This document shows positions 35,001 through 49,760 of a DNA stretch of 64,000 bases, one piece after another (the stretch's first letter is position 1; each line of letters starts with the position of its first letter). The notes under the pieces were generated by a model. The model ran no database searches. It was not told the origin of the DNA and saw only the letters and a list, made by a program, of their open reading frames with translations. A program made the position numbers and the translations under genes. The DNA is from Mytilus galloprovincialis (Eukaryota; Mollusca; Bivalvia; Mytilida; Mytilidae), in assembly GCF_965363235.1 (NCBI RefSeq), contig NC_134840.1:90470416-90534415 (forward strand). The letters run 5' to 3'.

Positions 35001-38000
35001 TATTTTTTCCTTTCGTGTTATAACTTTTACATACATATGCAAGACGCTGGATTTCAATGATTAAGTTTTCATAACGGTTTACAAATCATGTTTACTCAAA
35101 ATACGCAGTGATAAGATGATATCATTTAACAATGAGCATTTGAAGTATTGTACCTTTGCAACTTATTTTACCCTGATATTCTTAAATTCGTGTGGCGGAG
35201 TACATATCTAAAATAATACAATAAATTATCTAAAAAATGTTAATTTTGTGAGGTTAATATGATACATGGACTAAGACTCGATGTTTTAACTTTGTGACTG
35301 GCCGGAGTAAACATTATAATAGTGATGGGTCGTAATGACAATTCGAATATACTTCCAGCATTGAATTATTACTTCTAGACAACCTTGGTCACCATGAGAA
35401 CTTTATTTATGGATAAGTCAGTGTATCTCGTTAGTACATAATCAGTTATAAGTAATAACTAGATTGCATAATCTCAGTTGTATCCTTAAAAGACATTCAC
35501 AGTCATTAATCAGTTCTAAAAAAATATCTAATGAATTGCATATATAGTATTTAGATACAATTCATCATCAGACATATTAATTTATTGACTTTTTTTTTTA
35601 CAAAACAGACAATATAAATATTCAGATTTTAACGATACATAAGAATTCAAAAAGCAAGTGTATCATATAGAGACAGTTGAAATATTCTATCATAAAATAT
35701 CCTTCGATACGTTTCATCAAATTGCAGTTGATATATATAATGAGCCAATTTTATTTTGTTTTGAAGGATAAGAATAGCTATAATCAATTTTGCAACAAAT
35801 GTAGGGCTACAAAAGCATTTCCTCTTCCAAAAAGTAATTAAAAAAAATCAGCACATTTACAACTAAACACTAAAAAACAACAACTATAACCATCAAAAAA
35901 TAAATTGAATAAAGATAGCGGTTCAGATCTGAAATTTACAATGGCGATTTGCAATTTTTAATTTTGAATGATAAAAAAAAATCTGTCGTTGCTACGTTTA
36001 TTCAAGAGAGAATACGTAGATAGCAGAATTATTAATCGAGGACCAGACACTGTTTAACCTTAATCTGTTTTACACCGACTTTAATTTGACCTGACCATAT
36101 AGAACTGGACAAAACAAAAAGTCTCCAAACTGTCAACATACACGTGTCACTTATCAATGAAGGAAGCCACATACCAACTTAGATAAGACACTATCAGTAC
36201 TTGGGTAAATACACAAAGTCACAATGATGTGTGGTATTCTTATTCTATTTATTGTAGTGACTATTTTACTAAAAATAGCTGAGCTTTACCTAAGAACACT
36301 GAGGTTGCGCAATATTTTACAAAAACATGTACTAATTACTGGTTGTGATTCTGGCTTTGGAAATTCACTTGCAAAATATCTAGATGGAATTGGAGTTCCC
36401 GTTTTTGCTGCATGTTTAACGGAAAGTGGACAGAAAAATCTAAAAGCTAGATGTTCTTCGCGTTTAATGACACTTAAACTTGATGTTACAGATGAGAAGT
36501 CTATTGGTGAAGCTGTCCAGTTTGTACAGTCAAAACTAGAAAAAGGTCAAGGTAATATACAAATCATTTTTTGATTTACGTCCATAATTGTTCACATATA
36601 TAAAAGTGGTTGTTTTTGAATTATATGGAATTAAGTAATTGGGAAAACAGAATACAATCCCGTCCTGTCAAGCAGGACGTGGAAATGGAACTGTTGTTAC
36701 ATGCTGTTAGCAATTGATTCTAATAAGCTTTATATGAAAGACCCAGCAACAATATCTCGCATGAGTTTGAAAATCAAGGTCGATCGATTTTTTTTTCTTT
36801 CGAATTACGTCTTTTGAATGTGATAACAATATCTTTCGTGCCAAATTTCCTTATTTGCATCAGTCATAAATCGGATAATAGGAAACACCTACTTTACACA
36901 TTGGATTTCCGATAATATTATACCAAGGGTTAACATCGGCAATATCATGAACGAACTCGAAAAACCAGCCGGCTGATCGAAAACAAAAGTTGCAATCCTT
37001 TTATGTAAAATTTCTCGTTAAAAAAAGATACATTTGTATCAGAGATTATAGCAATAACTAAACAGCATGTATACAAATAGTTTGGGTTTTTTTTTTTTGG
37101 CGCTAGAAAGAATTACTTATGTGGAACGGTTTGATTTACAACAATATAAGTGACAGATCTAGAAGCTGACTAAAACATCAACTAAGTGTGCAAAGTTGAG
37201 CTGGAATGTCAACACGAAAGCTTTAAGTTATATTCCAACATTTGATATATAATTGTCTGTTAGAAGAAAACATGACAACTGGTTTACCGATCACAATGTA
37301 ATTACTGAAACAGTTCAGTGACTATAAAGTATATAAACGTCAAACGCTAATGAGACAGAAATCAAACAAACACAAGGTAATCAAGAGAAGATGACAACAA
37401 ACTTTATACATAACTCATTTTTGGCTGTTGCGTTCCAATGTCCTGATTATATATCATGAGTCCAATTATAAACAAGCAAAACTAGAATGAAAACAATGAC
37501 ATGAACCCCGGTGCAAACCATCAACCTTTTTCAGTTCTCAGAGTACAATATTTGCGTTCGTAATATTTTGATTAGTTGGTTTCTTAGTCGGAGTGTAAAA
37601 TAATTACACAGTAAACAAAGTCAGTCTCAAAGTCAAGAATAGACATAACAGTTGAACACCATGCAAAGACTAGAGCAGAGATTTTTTTTTATGTGAAAAC
37701 ATGAAATCTTATGTCATCGCTCTTGTTACAATTACTAGTTTTAAGTAAAAAGAGAAAATTAAGATATGAAGCTGACACGTAGGTGTGTTAGTAAGATGCC
37801 GGATGTATTGATGATTACAAACTCTTTAGAAAAGTATTCAACACAAAAAAGTATTGTTCCAGACTTTATCTACTTAAAACACCATTATTAATCATACAGG
37901 GTCATTAAACGTATGTGGTGTTTATCTCACCTTCTAATTTATGCCAACTTTTCGTGCTTTTTTTTAATGAATGTTCGACTTTAAACAGTCCCTTTAAACA

Positions 38001-41000
38001 CGATTGCTTCATTTCATCAGTTTTCTAGTGTCGTAGTAACTGAAGTCCATCAACAACCTTAAGTTCTTATAAGAGCTGATGACATTTCCTGGGTCTTTGG
38101 TCAAACACAAATTCATTGAATGAGCAGTTTCTTACTTATAAAAAAGCAAGAAGCAAGAAAACATGATTGGAATAGCGTGGACTCTGGATAGAGGCCATAA
38201 TTCGTTGACAAGAGTACGCATAATCTGCTAATCATGCATCATAGTTTAGGTAGTAAGCGTCAAAGAATACATAAAAAAACATCAAGGTATACGTAGTAAG
38301 CGTCACAGTCAAAAGTTAACCTTTTTTAAGTTTAGATAAGAGCAATCTAATTAAAAACCGATCTCTCATCGCTCCCGTTTTCTGATATGTCGCGTGGGAG
38401 ATCTAACGAAACCGGCTTTGAGGTCACATGTGAGTGAACTAAAAGTTATGAATTTATAATGATATGCAAATGAGTTGACGACCTATTAATAAGCCAATCA
38501 AAAAAGTTTATGCATTATTTTGACTGATGATTTCGTCGTAAATAAAATGAGTTACATCCCTTTACCTTACGTTAAACTTCCAAGATCGTGGAAGACTCAA
38601 TTTCATTGGTCGAAAAAGACACACCTACGAGGTCACTCACATGTGACCTCAAAGCGGGTTTCGTTAGATCTCCCACGCGACATATCAGAAACAGGAGCGA
38701 TGAGAGATCTGTTTTTAATTAGATTGAGATAAGAGATGTTTAGATTCAACCAAGATTCTTTTTGGCATTTTCGGTTTTGGAAAGATATTATGTCTTTCAA
38801 CAAACCAACTTGGGACCCTAAAAGTTTAAAAGGCAAATCTACGGTGCTAATTGGTTGCTTGATTGATGTTTTTTCTGGGTGTTTAGTGGCAGTGTTGACA
38901 AGCAATTTGAAATACTCGGCCACATAGGTGCTATAGGAGTGTCCCCAATACAAAACCAAGATGGCTGTCATGTCAACTTAAAGGTCAACTATAAGTTTTG
39001 AATTTGGACAAAGTAACCGTTATTTCATTAATTTGTAGAGCTTTGGGGACTTGTAAACAATGCAGGACTTCAAGTCATTAGTGCTCCACTGGAACTACAT
39101 TCAAAATCTGCAATCGAGAAAACATTGCAGGTAAATCTTCTTGGTGCAATGTACGTCACAAAGGCTTTCTTACCATTACTACGTCAAAGTAAAGGACGAA
39201 TAGTTAGTGTTTCAAGTGATGCCGCCCTGATAGCCTGGCCATGTAGAGTGGCTTATAACATAAGTAAATGTGGAGTGGAATCAATGTCAAGTTGTTTGAG
39301 GCAAGTATAACTAAATATCTATAAACAAAGGAAAGTACAGGGAATCATGGTATATTCACCATATATTTATAGAGTGGGAACCATGGCCGATTGTTTGAGT
39401 CAGGTATGAGATATTATGAAAGAACATCGCCTTGTTATATAAAATCATCGAAGAAACATTCTGAGAAAAAAAACACCATTAAATAAGTATTTTAATTAAG
39501 CTCTTGTCATGCTTTATCATTACAAAAAAATATATGTTTATTCTAAAATTATTATTGCTAAAAATGAGACAAGAAAACTTTACCATTTTGGTTTTTCTAC
39601 CAAGCAATTACATTGTAGTGTTTTACTTTTTGTATAGTTTCGTTTGAATGCGGACAGTTTTACTTAAAATCAATCTAGTCTTCAACAATTAAATCAAAAC
39701 CGCGAATTAAAAAAAAAATCATATGCACCAGACTTAAAAGTTTGGTTTTATTGAATAGTATACAATCTTTGGATTTCAGAGTGTCATTGTGTGTACGTAT
39801 CTGCGTGTATCTGTCGTTTTGTTACTTTGCCCTGGTGGGGTTTCTTGTGCGTGGTGTTTATTTTTAACACGTGCAGTGTCTTAACTCAAAAATCTTAAAA
39901 TGGTTGATAGGTTTTCAATAAATTTTTACGCAATAAAATGCTTTTTACTTTATAGAAAAGAGATGTATCATGTTGGTGTGTCAGCTCATTGTGTTGAACC
40001 TGGTGCTTTCAAAACAAATATTGTGTATCCGGACGAAATGGCGACTCAACTACAACAGGCTTATAATGCTTCAGACAAAGAAATAAGAACATTCTATGGA
40101 CCAAACTGGTTAGAAAAATGTAAGTTATTCAAAGTTTAAGTACGATATATATAACTAGCACAAGAAAGCAGAAGTCTTCATAGTGCACGAAAATAGTACC
40201 CATGGCTAACTTTGGTCTAGACAGTACATAAGGAACATCACCTAAGAAACATGATGTGTACTAGCCTGCCTGGTGGGTATAGTATGATTCTTGATTATGA
40301 TTGCCCAATTTTCAAACAAATATTTTCCCTCTGAAACTGCAAAGTCCAAATAATTTCAAACATAATAATGGTTAGGCGACCTATACAAAGTTTCTCTTTT
40401 TTCTGTGACGATTCCACATACATGTAGGTGCTCACTTAAACTAATGGAAAACAACATTTTTATCGCAAGGTTTCTCTTCATCTACTGACAAATCGGTACC
40501 ATGCGTTCCATATTTTGAAAATTAATTACAGGTCGTATTCGTTCTAAAGTTATAAGAAGTTCCTGAAATACATATTTTGAGGTTACACATTATTTTTGAA
40601 AATAATGTTATATGACCTCAGTCATTAGGCAACATGATAAGCCAAGCCAATAAGCAGTACTCATTATAAGGCTTAATGTTTGAACACAGTACTACCTAAC
40701 CACTACAATTATAGTTCTTGATTTGTGGAGAATAGGAGTGATATGACATTTTAAAGATTTAAACAATGCAAAAAAGCAAAACATAGGACCCCCTCACAAA
40801 AAAAAAAAAAAAAAAAAAACGCAACCAAAAAAAAAAATACGTATTGGTCAAACACAGACAGTTTTCATAGGAAGAAAAGAAAAAGAAAAAACAGAAAATA
40901 ACGGATATGGTCTTAAGTAATAATATCAACACTGCTGCCATTATATATTTATGCAATATGGAAACATTATTTTGTCAACTCAGGGAAGGAAACCTACAAG

Positions 41001-44000
41001 AATATCCTACCTATACAGAATCCCGACTTGTCACCTGTAACAGATGCCATCGAGCATGCACTTTTTGCCAAGTTTCCAAAAGCTCGTTACCGGTGTGGAA
41101 GAGATTGTCAATATGAATTTTGGCCAATGTCGCTACTTCCAGATTGGTTTTCTGACTGGTACTACGCTATGCCTGCTCCTGATGGAGCTAAGTAAGAAAA
41201 GACAACTTCATACGAATATTTTAGCCAACTATTCCTGGTATTAATATTTATGTTTTAACTATTGCTTTGACTATATATAGGATGGAAAATTTACGTAACA
41301 TTGTATGCTAAAAAAATTGTAGACATTTGAATATATTGATTATATGATCTTTTATCTGTCTTTACCCATTCCCTGAACTATTCTTCTCTATAAAATATGT
41401 ACATCCTTTTTAACTCGTTACGTACACTACGCTCAATCGACAAAAGTTTCATATTGTGACTTGTAGTTGTTATTGTACAGTACTGACGTGCAAACATTTT
41501 GACACATCACGGAAATATTTTGATAATCACTCATTTATTTATGTGTACAATAACATTTGTGAGCATGTTATTTAAGCCTTTTTGATTAAAAGTGTTAGCA
41601 ACAGACATTTTCAACAATAAGACACATAGACAGACCATAACAAACATATCTGCCTCAAAATGCATAATGAGCTGAATGTAGAGTATTCAGTGACAATCAA
41701 CCATTTCCATTCAACAGTTCATTTATTAAATCAGATGATTTATCACGGTCGAATCTACCAAAGAAACACTAGCATCACCCTTATTCGAGACGAGAACACG
41801 CGCTTTGTCTAAAAGAGGGACGAAAAATACCAGAAGGACATTCAAACTCAACGCCATGGTTAAATAGAAACAGACAAATAATAGTTCACAAGACACAACA
41901 TAGAAAACTTCAGACTAAGCAACACGAACATTCGAATTGAACACTTAAAAACATATGATCTACTAAATTTAAGAACAAAATAGAAACACGCATGATCTCC
42001 AACATTCGAAACCAGCACACACATACATTATGTTTTCGTGACGAGAACGCTGGCTATAACTAGTCAACACTTTGATAGTCATTAAGCTCAATTTGAAATA
42101 TTTTCAGTGAAAAAAAATCCTCGAAGTTTGTTATGTTGCTGACTGTTAACTTTGATTTTGATATAGTGTTTCTACTATATATGTGCATAAATCTAGCTAT
42201 TTTAACAAAAAAGACAGTATTCCTTGAAATTCAAGATTAATCACAGCGTATAACCCAAGCCAAATAAGCACTTTAAATTCTATACTCTCTACTTTCCAAT
42301 CTATCTAAAAGCATGTGGACGGATAGGGAAATCATTATTTTGTAAAAGAGATGCCATTAGTTATGCATTGAGAAAGTTCTATGAGAAATCTTATCTAAAA
42401 CATAGTCTATCCATTATATTTTTCACTTCATTTGCGTTTTCTATAGACAAAAATACGGACTTATACTTACGATTCTATTGAATCATATTGTCGTTAAGTT
42501 TTGGGTTTGTTTCTCAAGTAATTGATTAAAAGGCAATATATTCCCTCTCATGTCTTCAATATTCTGTTCCTATTCAAAGTTGAATAAACCTATATTTTAC
42601 TAACGACACTCAGCGGTCTACTATCCCCACATTCTTTCTTCAGTTTTTTTACAATTATGGTTATAGTATGAAATTCAAAACAGTGTAGCTGTGGCCATTG
42701 ATTGACCCATTAAAATCATCCATTGACTGGGACAATTTACGTGAACGTTTGTCTGTAACAACCACTGTTCATGACGTACCTACGATAGACATTTAAACTT
42801 TGGGGTCAACAAAGGTTTCTTAACGCCTTTAATTATAAAATAATTCGAAAAATTAATCAGGAATAACCTTTGTGTTTTGATTTATATAATTGATATAAAT
42901 CAAAATATCGTGTTATTTCTGATTAATTTTTCGAATTACTTTATTTAGGTGTTGAGAACCTTTGGTGACCCCATAGTTTAAGTGTCTTTAAAAAGTACAT
43001 AGTGAGCATTGGTCGTTACATACAAACGTTCACCTAAATTGTCCCAGTCAATGAATGATTTTAATGTGTCAATCAATGGCCACAGCTACACTGTTTTGAA
43101 TTTCATACTATTATCGTACAAGGGACTTCCGACATCTAAACATAAATTTGACAGCCTGAAACCCTCAAGTCTTACCGCGTCTGGTTTTTACATGAAAATT
43201 AAAACGATTGATTGGTGTTCGCTTAAAGTTTGGAGACAAATGGTTTGTGCACTTCTAGGAAGACAATAAAAATGTAAAAAGTGAGCTATTATGAAATTGC
43301 TCTCAACGTTTTCAACCAAAACTACAGTAGGGGCAACATCACTGTTGCTCTAGAAAAAAATCGATCCAGTTATTGTCAGTTTACATAGAAGACGCTTTTA
43401 AATTAAATTAAACTTACGCAAAGATATTCAGCTTTATCGAAATAATGTTGGTTGCATTACAATTTTTCCGAGTTTAATCAAAGACAACCTAGTATTATTT
43501 ATTCTGATATTTCCTTAAAAATGTATACACAGTTTCTGTTTTAAAAAGTGACTATCTTTTAACTTCATCATTAAATGTGAAGCAGATGCTGATTTTATAA
43601 CTTCTTACAGAATTTTGTTGATGAAAGGTGTCTATTATATGCTTCATCTGAAGATATTTTATGTGAAAAACCAATAATGCTAAAAGTTTGTTTATCATTT
43701 TCTCCAAAGATCAACAATAAATCTTGGAAGAAAAAAGATGAATGCATTTTAAAAGCAGTGCCAATTGTATAAAGATTTACTGTGATTTTTTAACCACTGT
43801 TAAAGAATCATAAATAAGGTGACAATGTTGTTGTTGTGGCTTCTCAAGATTAAAATGTACCGAACTCTGGCTGCATTAAAAAGACTTTTCTGCGGAGAAC
43901 AAAAAATCTGATCTTAAACACAAAAAGATCAAATAATAAGTTTTCGCTAAATTGTAAAATTCTTCATTTTGAATTGACATTCTCTATGGAGATATTAGTT

Positions 44001-47000
44001 ATATTGGTAATTATCAGCATGGTTACTTTTTCTTTATTAACCCATTTCACCGACAAATAGCATTGATTATATTTCAGGCTGTCAAGACCAAATTACGACC
44101 AAACTCAAATTAATTGCCTTACAACTTCAAGACATTTAAACATGTAAACAATTCAAACTTAACATTCATTTTGAAGAATGTAAGCTCTGATTTCATCAAA
44201 GAAAATTACCTATAAACTGGTAACTTTATTGATCAGTGATTTACAGATATTTAAATTCAGAGAAAAGTTTACAGCTGAGAAAACAAGAAATTGGCAGTTC
44301 CTGTTATGTTGTTCGTTTTATTCGATATTCATTTCCTATTTTAAGGCATATTACTTTGTTCAGTGGCGTTTCAATCTTTTTACTTTATTATGGAAACTTC
44401 CACGAAAATTTGTCTCTAAAGGATTACAATTTGGCGCCAAAAAAAAATATACATGAACTAATAGCACTTATTTCATGTAATCGGAAAATGAATTTCATAA
44501 ATGTGACAATGAACATAGAATACAGAAAATATTTTTAATGTCTTTCTTTTGATGAAACATTTTAAATCAAGGTCACGTGAATGTTATATTAATATCAAAC
44601 TTCGCGTGGGGTGACAGAATGACTTTTCTTTTGTGCATTCATTAGACAAAAATGAGAACATATTTTGCGATTCTATCAATATTTACTGTAGTGAAAACTC
44701 TGAAATGGACTTGTTATAATTGATAACATCATCGGGTACCAGTCTTGTATTACAACTCCTGTTTCCTGTGTCAAACATAGAATAAAATAAAATGATCCAT
44801 TTTTCTGAATTATTTTCTGAACTCAATTGTATATGTTTGATAAAAAAATTATGCTGAATTCAAAGATCTATTAACAAAGATTTAGGGATATCAAACCAGA
44901 TAAGTCGAAGTGAAGAGGAGTAAAAACAGCAAACAGAAAGTAGACAAAAGTAGTTATGACTTCAGAGTTGCCTAACCTTTTTTTCTTCGTGGCATGAAGC
45001 ACTTTTTATGCCCCACCTACGATAGCAGAGGGGCATTATGTTTTTCTGGTCTGTGCCTCCGTTCGTCCGTCCGTCCGTCTGTGCCTCCGTTTGTCCGTCC
45101 GGTTAAAGTTTTTGGTCGAGGTAGTTTTTAATGAAGCTGAAGTCCAATCAACTTGAAACTTAATACACATGTTCCCCATGATATGATCTTTCTAATTTTA
45201 ATGCCAAATTATAGTTTTAACCCCAATTTCATGGTCCACTGAACATAGAAAATGATAGTGCAAAGTTCAGGTTAAAGTTTTTGGTCAAGGTAGTTTTTGA
45301 TGAAGTTAAAGTTACATCAATTTGAAACTTAGTACACATGTCCCCTATGATATGATCTTTCTAATTTTAATTCCAAATTAAAGTTTTGACCCCAATTTCA
45401 CGGTCCACTGAACATAGAAAATGATAGTGGGAGTGGGGCATCCGTGTACTATGGACACATTCTTGTTTTTAATATTAAGTCACAAAATCCCAATACTGTA
45501 CGCATGATATGTACAAGACATTTGTTCCCATGTAGCATTTTTTTTTAAAACTCAAGTATCACGATGTTTTGCATTTAAGCCTAAAGAGCAGTAAAGACCG
45601 CAACCTATTACATTTAGAAGAGACTACATCAATATGTACTAACGTGAAATTAAAAAAAAAACACCACACCGGATATACATTTGTGTCTCAGTACCCAGAT
45701 CATTGATATTTCCTTGATATATATGATGATATCTCATTTAGAAGTTGTAGGTATTAAATTATTAACACCTTTTTTTATCAGCAATCAAAGCTGGGCTTCA
45801 AAGTTATTTTGAAACTGCCTATTCTAGAGGTGGCGTGAATCAGGTGTGGATACTAAACAGACCTTTAAGAGTACATACAATCGAAGACTCTTTTATCTTG
45901 CAATAGCATTAAAACATTTGACTATTCTACACTTTACACAAGTATTCCCCATTCAAAACTGAAAGACAAATTAAAAGAGTTGGTATTGCTTTGTTTCATA
46001 AAAAAAAAAATGGCCAACGTAGATACAAGTATCTTGTCTTAGGGAGAGATAAATTCTACTTTGCAAAGGATCACTCTGATTCAAACAAAAAATTCTCTGA
46101 AACTGACAGTAGCAAGATGCTTGATTTCTTGATTGACAACACATTTGTTACGTTTGGAGGACGTGTTTCTCAACAGACGGTCGGCATTCCAATAGGAACC
46201 AATGGCGCCCCTCTCCTTGTCGACTTGTTTCTTTATTATTAAGAGGCTGACTTCATACAGGAACTTCTTATGAAGAAAGATAAGAAGTTAGCAATATCCT
46301 TAAACTTTACTTTCCGCTATATGGATGATGTTCTCTTCTCACTAAATAATTCAAAATTTGTTGACTATGTCGAACGCATCTATTCCATCGAACTAAAGAT
46401 AAAGGATACAACAGACACAATTAAGTCGGTCTCATATCTTGACTTACATATAGACATTGACAATGAGGGTCGGTTGAAAACAAAACTTTACGACAAAAGA
46501 CATGACTTCAGCTTCCCAATTATGAACTTTTCATTTCTATGTAGCAACATTCCAGCAGCGCCTGCATACAGAGTATATGTTTCCCAATTAATACGATATT
46601 CCCGGGCTTGTATTTCCTCTCATGATTTCCTTGATAGATCCAAATGATGAAGTTTAAATCATCTCTTCGTAAATTTTATGGTCGCCATCACGAGTTGGTT
46701 GACCGTTATGGAATAACCATTTCACAGATGATATCGGATATGTTCCTTACGTCGTAACTACAATCCCCATCCCTTTTCATGAATGTGACCTACAGAATTA
46801 GACTAGTATTTACCGGGTTTGTAATAACATTAGGAACACGACAGGTGCCACATGTGGAGCAGAATCTGCTTACTCTTCTAGAGCGCCTTATATTACCCCC
46901 AGTTTTTGGTTGGGTTTGTGTTGCTTAGTCTTTAGTTTTCTTTGTTGTGTCTTGTGTACTATTATTTGTCTGTTTGTCTGTTTGTCTTTTTTTGATTTTT

Positions 47001-49711
47001 TATAGTTTATTTTCTGCCTATGAGTTTGTTCCTCTGGTATCTTTCGCTCCTCTGTTATAAAGATCTGGAAGTTTTAAACTAATTTTACCTCACCTGGTCT
47101 CAGCTTTTGCCGTCACTCGGTCTTAAAATTTAAATCAGAAATACAAGATTTACAAAAATGCCAATAAAACCTAAACAATTAGTTAAATCTTTAAGGAGTT
47201 ATAAATTAATCGAATATTTTTTTAAACAATATCGGGTTCATAGTCTACGTTTTTATCACTGTTCTCAGAAGCTACTGTACCAATTTCTAGCATTAATCGA
47301 CTATTGTTGACTCATTTTTTTTTATCGTAGACTTTTCAAAGATATTCTACTCTGGAAAAAAGAATAAAGATGCAATTGCGACATTCAAATTGATAAGTCT
47401 AAATACAGTGACAACGCTATGACAAAAAAGGAAAAGACCAATAGACCAACACCAGTACAAAACAAAACAAAAAAACACAAATATAAAACTAAAGACTGAG
47501 CATCATAACCACCGTCTGGAAGGATAAGCAGATCCCGCGACACATGTGGCAATCGGGGAATAGAGAACGGGAGTGTAGTTACGAAAATTTACGTCGTCAT
47601 CTGTGAAACAAGATATTTCATAACGGTCAGCCAACTAGTTATGGCGTCCATAAATTTACGAACGGATGATTCCAACTTCACCGCGTAGAACTCTTGGTTT
47701 TATATATAGCTTCTTTATATCTATCAAGGAAATAATGATAGAAAATGAAACTACTAAATCACTTTCAACAAAACTTGGTGTGAATGATCCTTAGGGAAGG
47801 TAATATAAAGTTTGCGTTTCCCCGGTCAGTCAGTAAACAAGACTGCCATGGCTTAAAATATAACAAAATGCTACAAAATCATTAATTGTCGTGTATCTAA
47901 GAAACCAATATAAGTTAACAAAAACATTGACAGGGCAAAATGCTAAGAGTGTCACGATCAACCAAAAAATCTCGTTGCATTGCATTAATTAATTTTTGGC
48001 AACTTCAATCATAAATCTTTTCAAATATGCTCAAGACAGTTGAAACGTTTTTTTTCTTCTGACAGTTTGAAGAGCATTCATATCATGAATTCCTCTTTCA
48101 AAAATTAAAGGATCTTTTAATCATGTATTTTCATTTCTTAGATTTAGAGGGTCATCTAAATCAGATGTTCTCCTTTTTAACATTTAGAGGGGTTTTTAAT
48201 CATGTGTTTTCCTTTCCAACATTTAAAGAGACCTTAATGGTGTGTTCTCCTTTTTAACATTTAGAGGGCTTCAATGGTGTGTTCTTTTTAACACTTAAAG
48301 TGGCTTTTAATTGTGTATTCTCCTTTCTAACATTAATAGTGGCTTTTAATCATATTTTCTCCTTTCTACCATATAGAAACCATGTGTACCCCTTTAGAGG
48401 GTTGTTTAAATCATGTGTCCTCTTTAAGAATTAGAGGTTCATTGAGATCTTAAAAAGATCCAATAGAAGTTTAAAATAAAACTATCTATGACACACAATT
48501 TAAGGGAATTGTTTGAACATAATTAGTCAACAGCACAAAATGACCGCACAAATGTATCCCCCTCCAGTTGATGGTTGTCGGCAAATATTTTCCACAGTTA
48601 CATTTGAAGTGTTAGAATACAATCAGGTCATGTGTTTGTTTGTTTTGTTAATAACAGCAAAGAATTTCTATATTAGTTTCTTAGATTCCTCATACGTTCT
48701 GCGATATTTGAATTCAAATTATGCATTATGCTACAACTTTCCCTCATTCTAGTGCGGATCATAAACGTTAGGTTCTGTTTTGTAAATCAAATTACATTTT
48801 CGTTCACCGTTAAATATGAAAAATGTGTTATTTCTATAAATTAGATTGATAACATTGTCTATCTGCTCTACATCAAATGATGTTTTATAAATCTTCCTTC
48901 AGATTTTTCTCTTGCTGTAGGTTAAATACGATTAAGTTTGTAACTTCAAACTGATCTCTTTGCACAAAATGAATGCTTAAGTCATCATAACACATTCAGG
49001 AGATAATGATTAAAGGTCCTTAACATACCTTTCCTCATAGATTGAAGATCTATTTTACCCTTATGCTTATTATTCAAGACAAAGTCACGTCAAATATGAA
49101 TAATGTTCAAGATTTGTATAAGAACCATTAGAAGTATTTTACGACTTTTACTACAAAGTAAGAACCAATCGTTCTTCCATTTATTATGAACTACCGTTTG
49201 AAATTCCAAGACATCAAACATGACGATGCAGATATTTCAAAACAGGTGTATTACCTTGCAATAAACTTTTATTTTTGTATTACGACAGGTGTCAGCCGAC
49301 AAGCAGGAACTCCGGACCGTTCCGGGGCAACTGAGTTTATTCTCCTTATATGATGGAGATATCACGTTGTTCAGTTTTTAGATTCCTATATGTATATTTT
49401 ATTCATACTTTAAAATTGATTGTTCATCGTTTATGTTTTGGTCATGCAATTGTCTTTGCCGACTGGTGGTTTGTGATCCCCCTACCCACTTGCAATTATC
49501 CCTTTTGATGGCGTTCTGCAAAGCATACCCTGACGATAACCAATCTACAATTTGTAGTTTTTTTTTAAGTTTTATAATGTCGACAAGGATTATATTTCTA
49601 GAATTACTAATCTGCAAAAACAATAAATATCTAAAAATTTCAACAAGACAAAACAACTCATTGATTCACGAATGCGAGTAGTACTTTTATATAATTCATC
49701 GCTATTCTGCT

Positions 49712-49760
<49 letters not shown>

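Noticed and set aside
38343..38726. Open frames on both strands across this segment.
   Set aside because: They result from the mirrored TIRs of the MITE; no transposase motifs.
39301..39310. A conventional GT donor (caa|gtataa) for SDR exon 2.
   Set aside because: It would put exon 3 out of frame and lose KEMYHVGVSAHCVEPG, which the family requires.
44229..44538. Two overlapping + strand frames as a possible exon.
   Set aside because: Neither has acceptor and donor sites in phase, and the composition is that of surrounding AT-rich intron.
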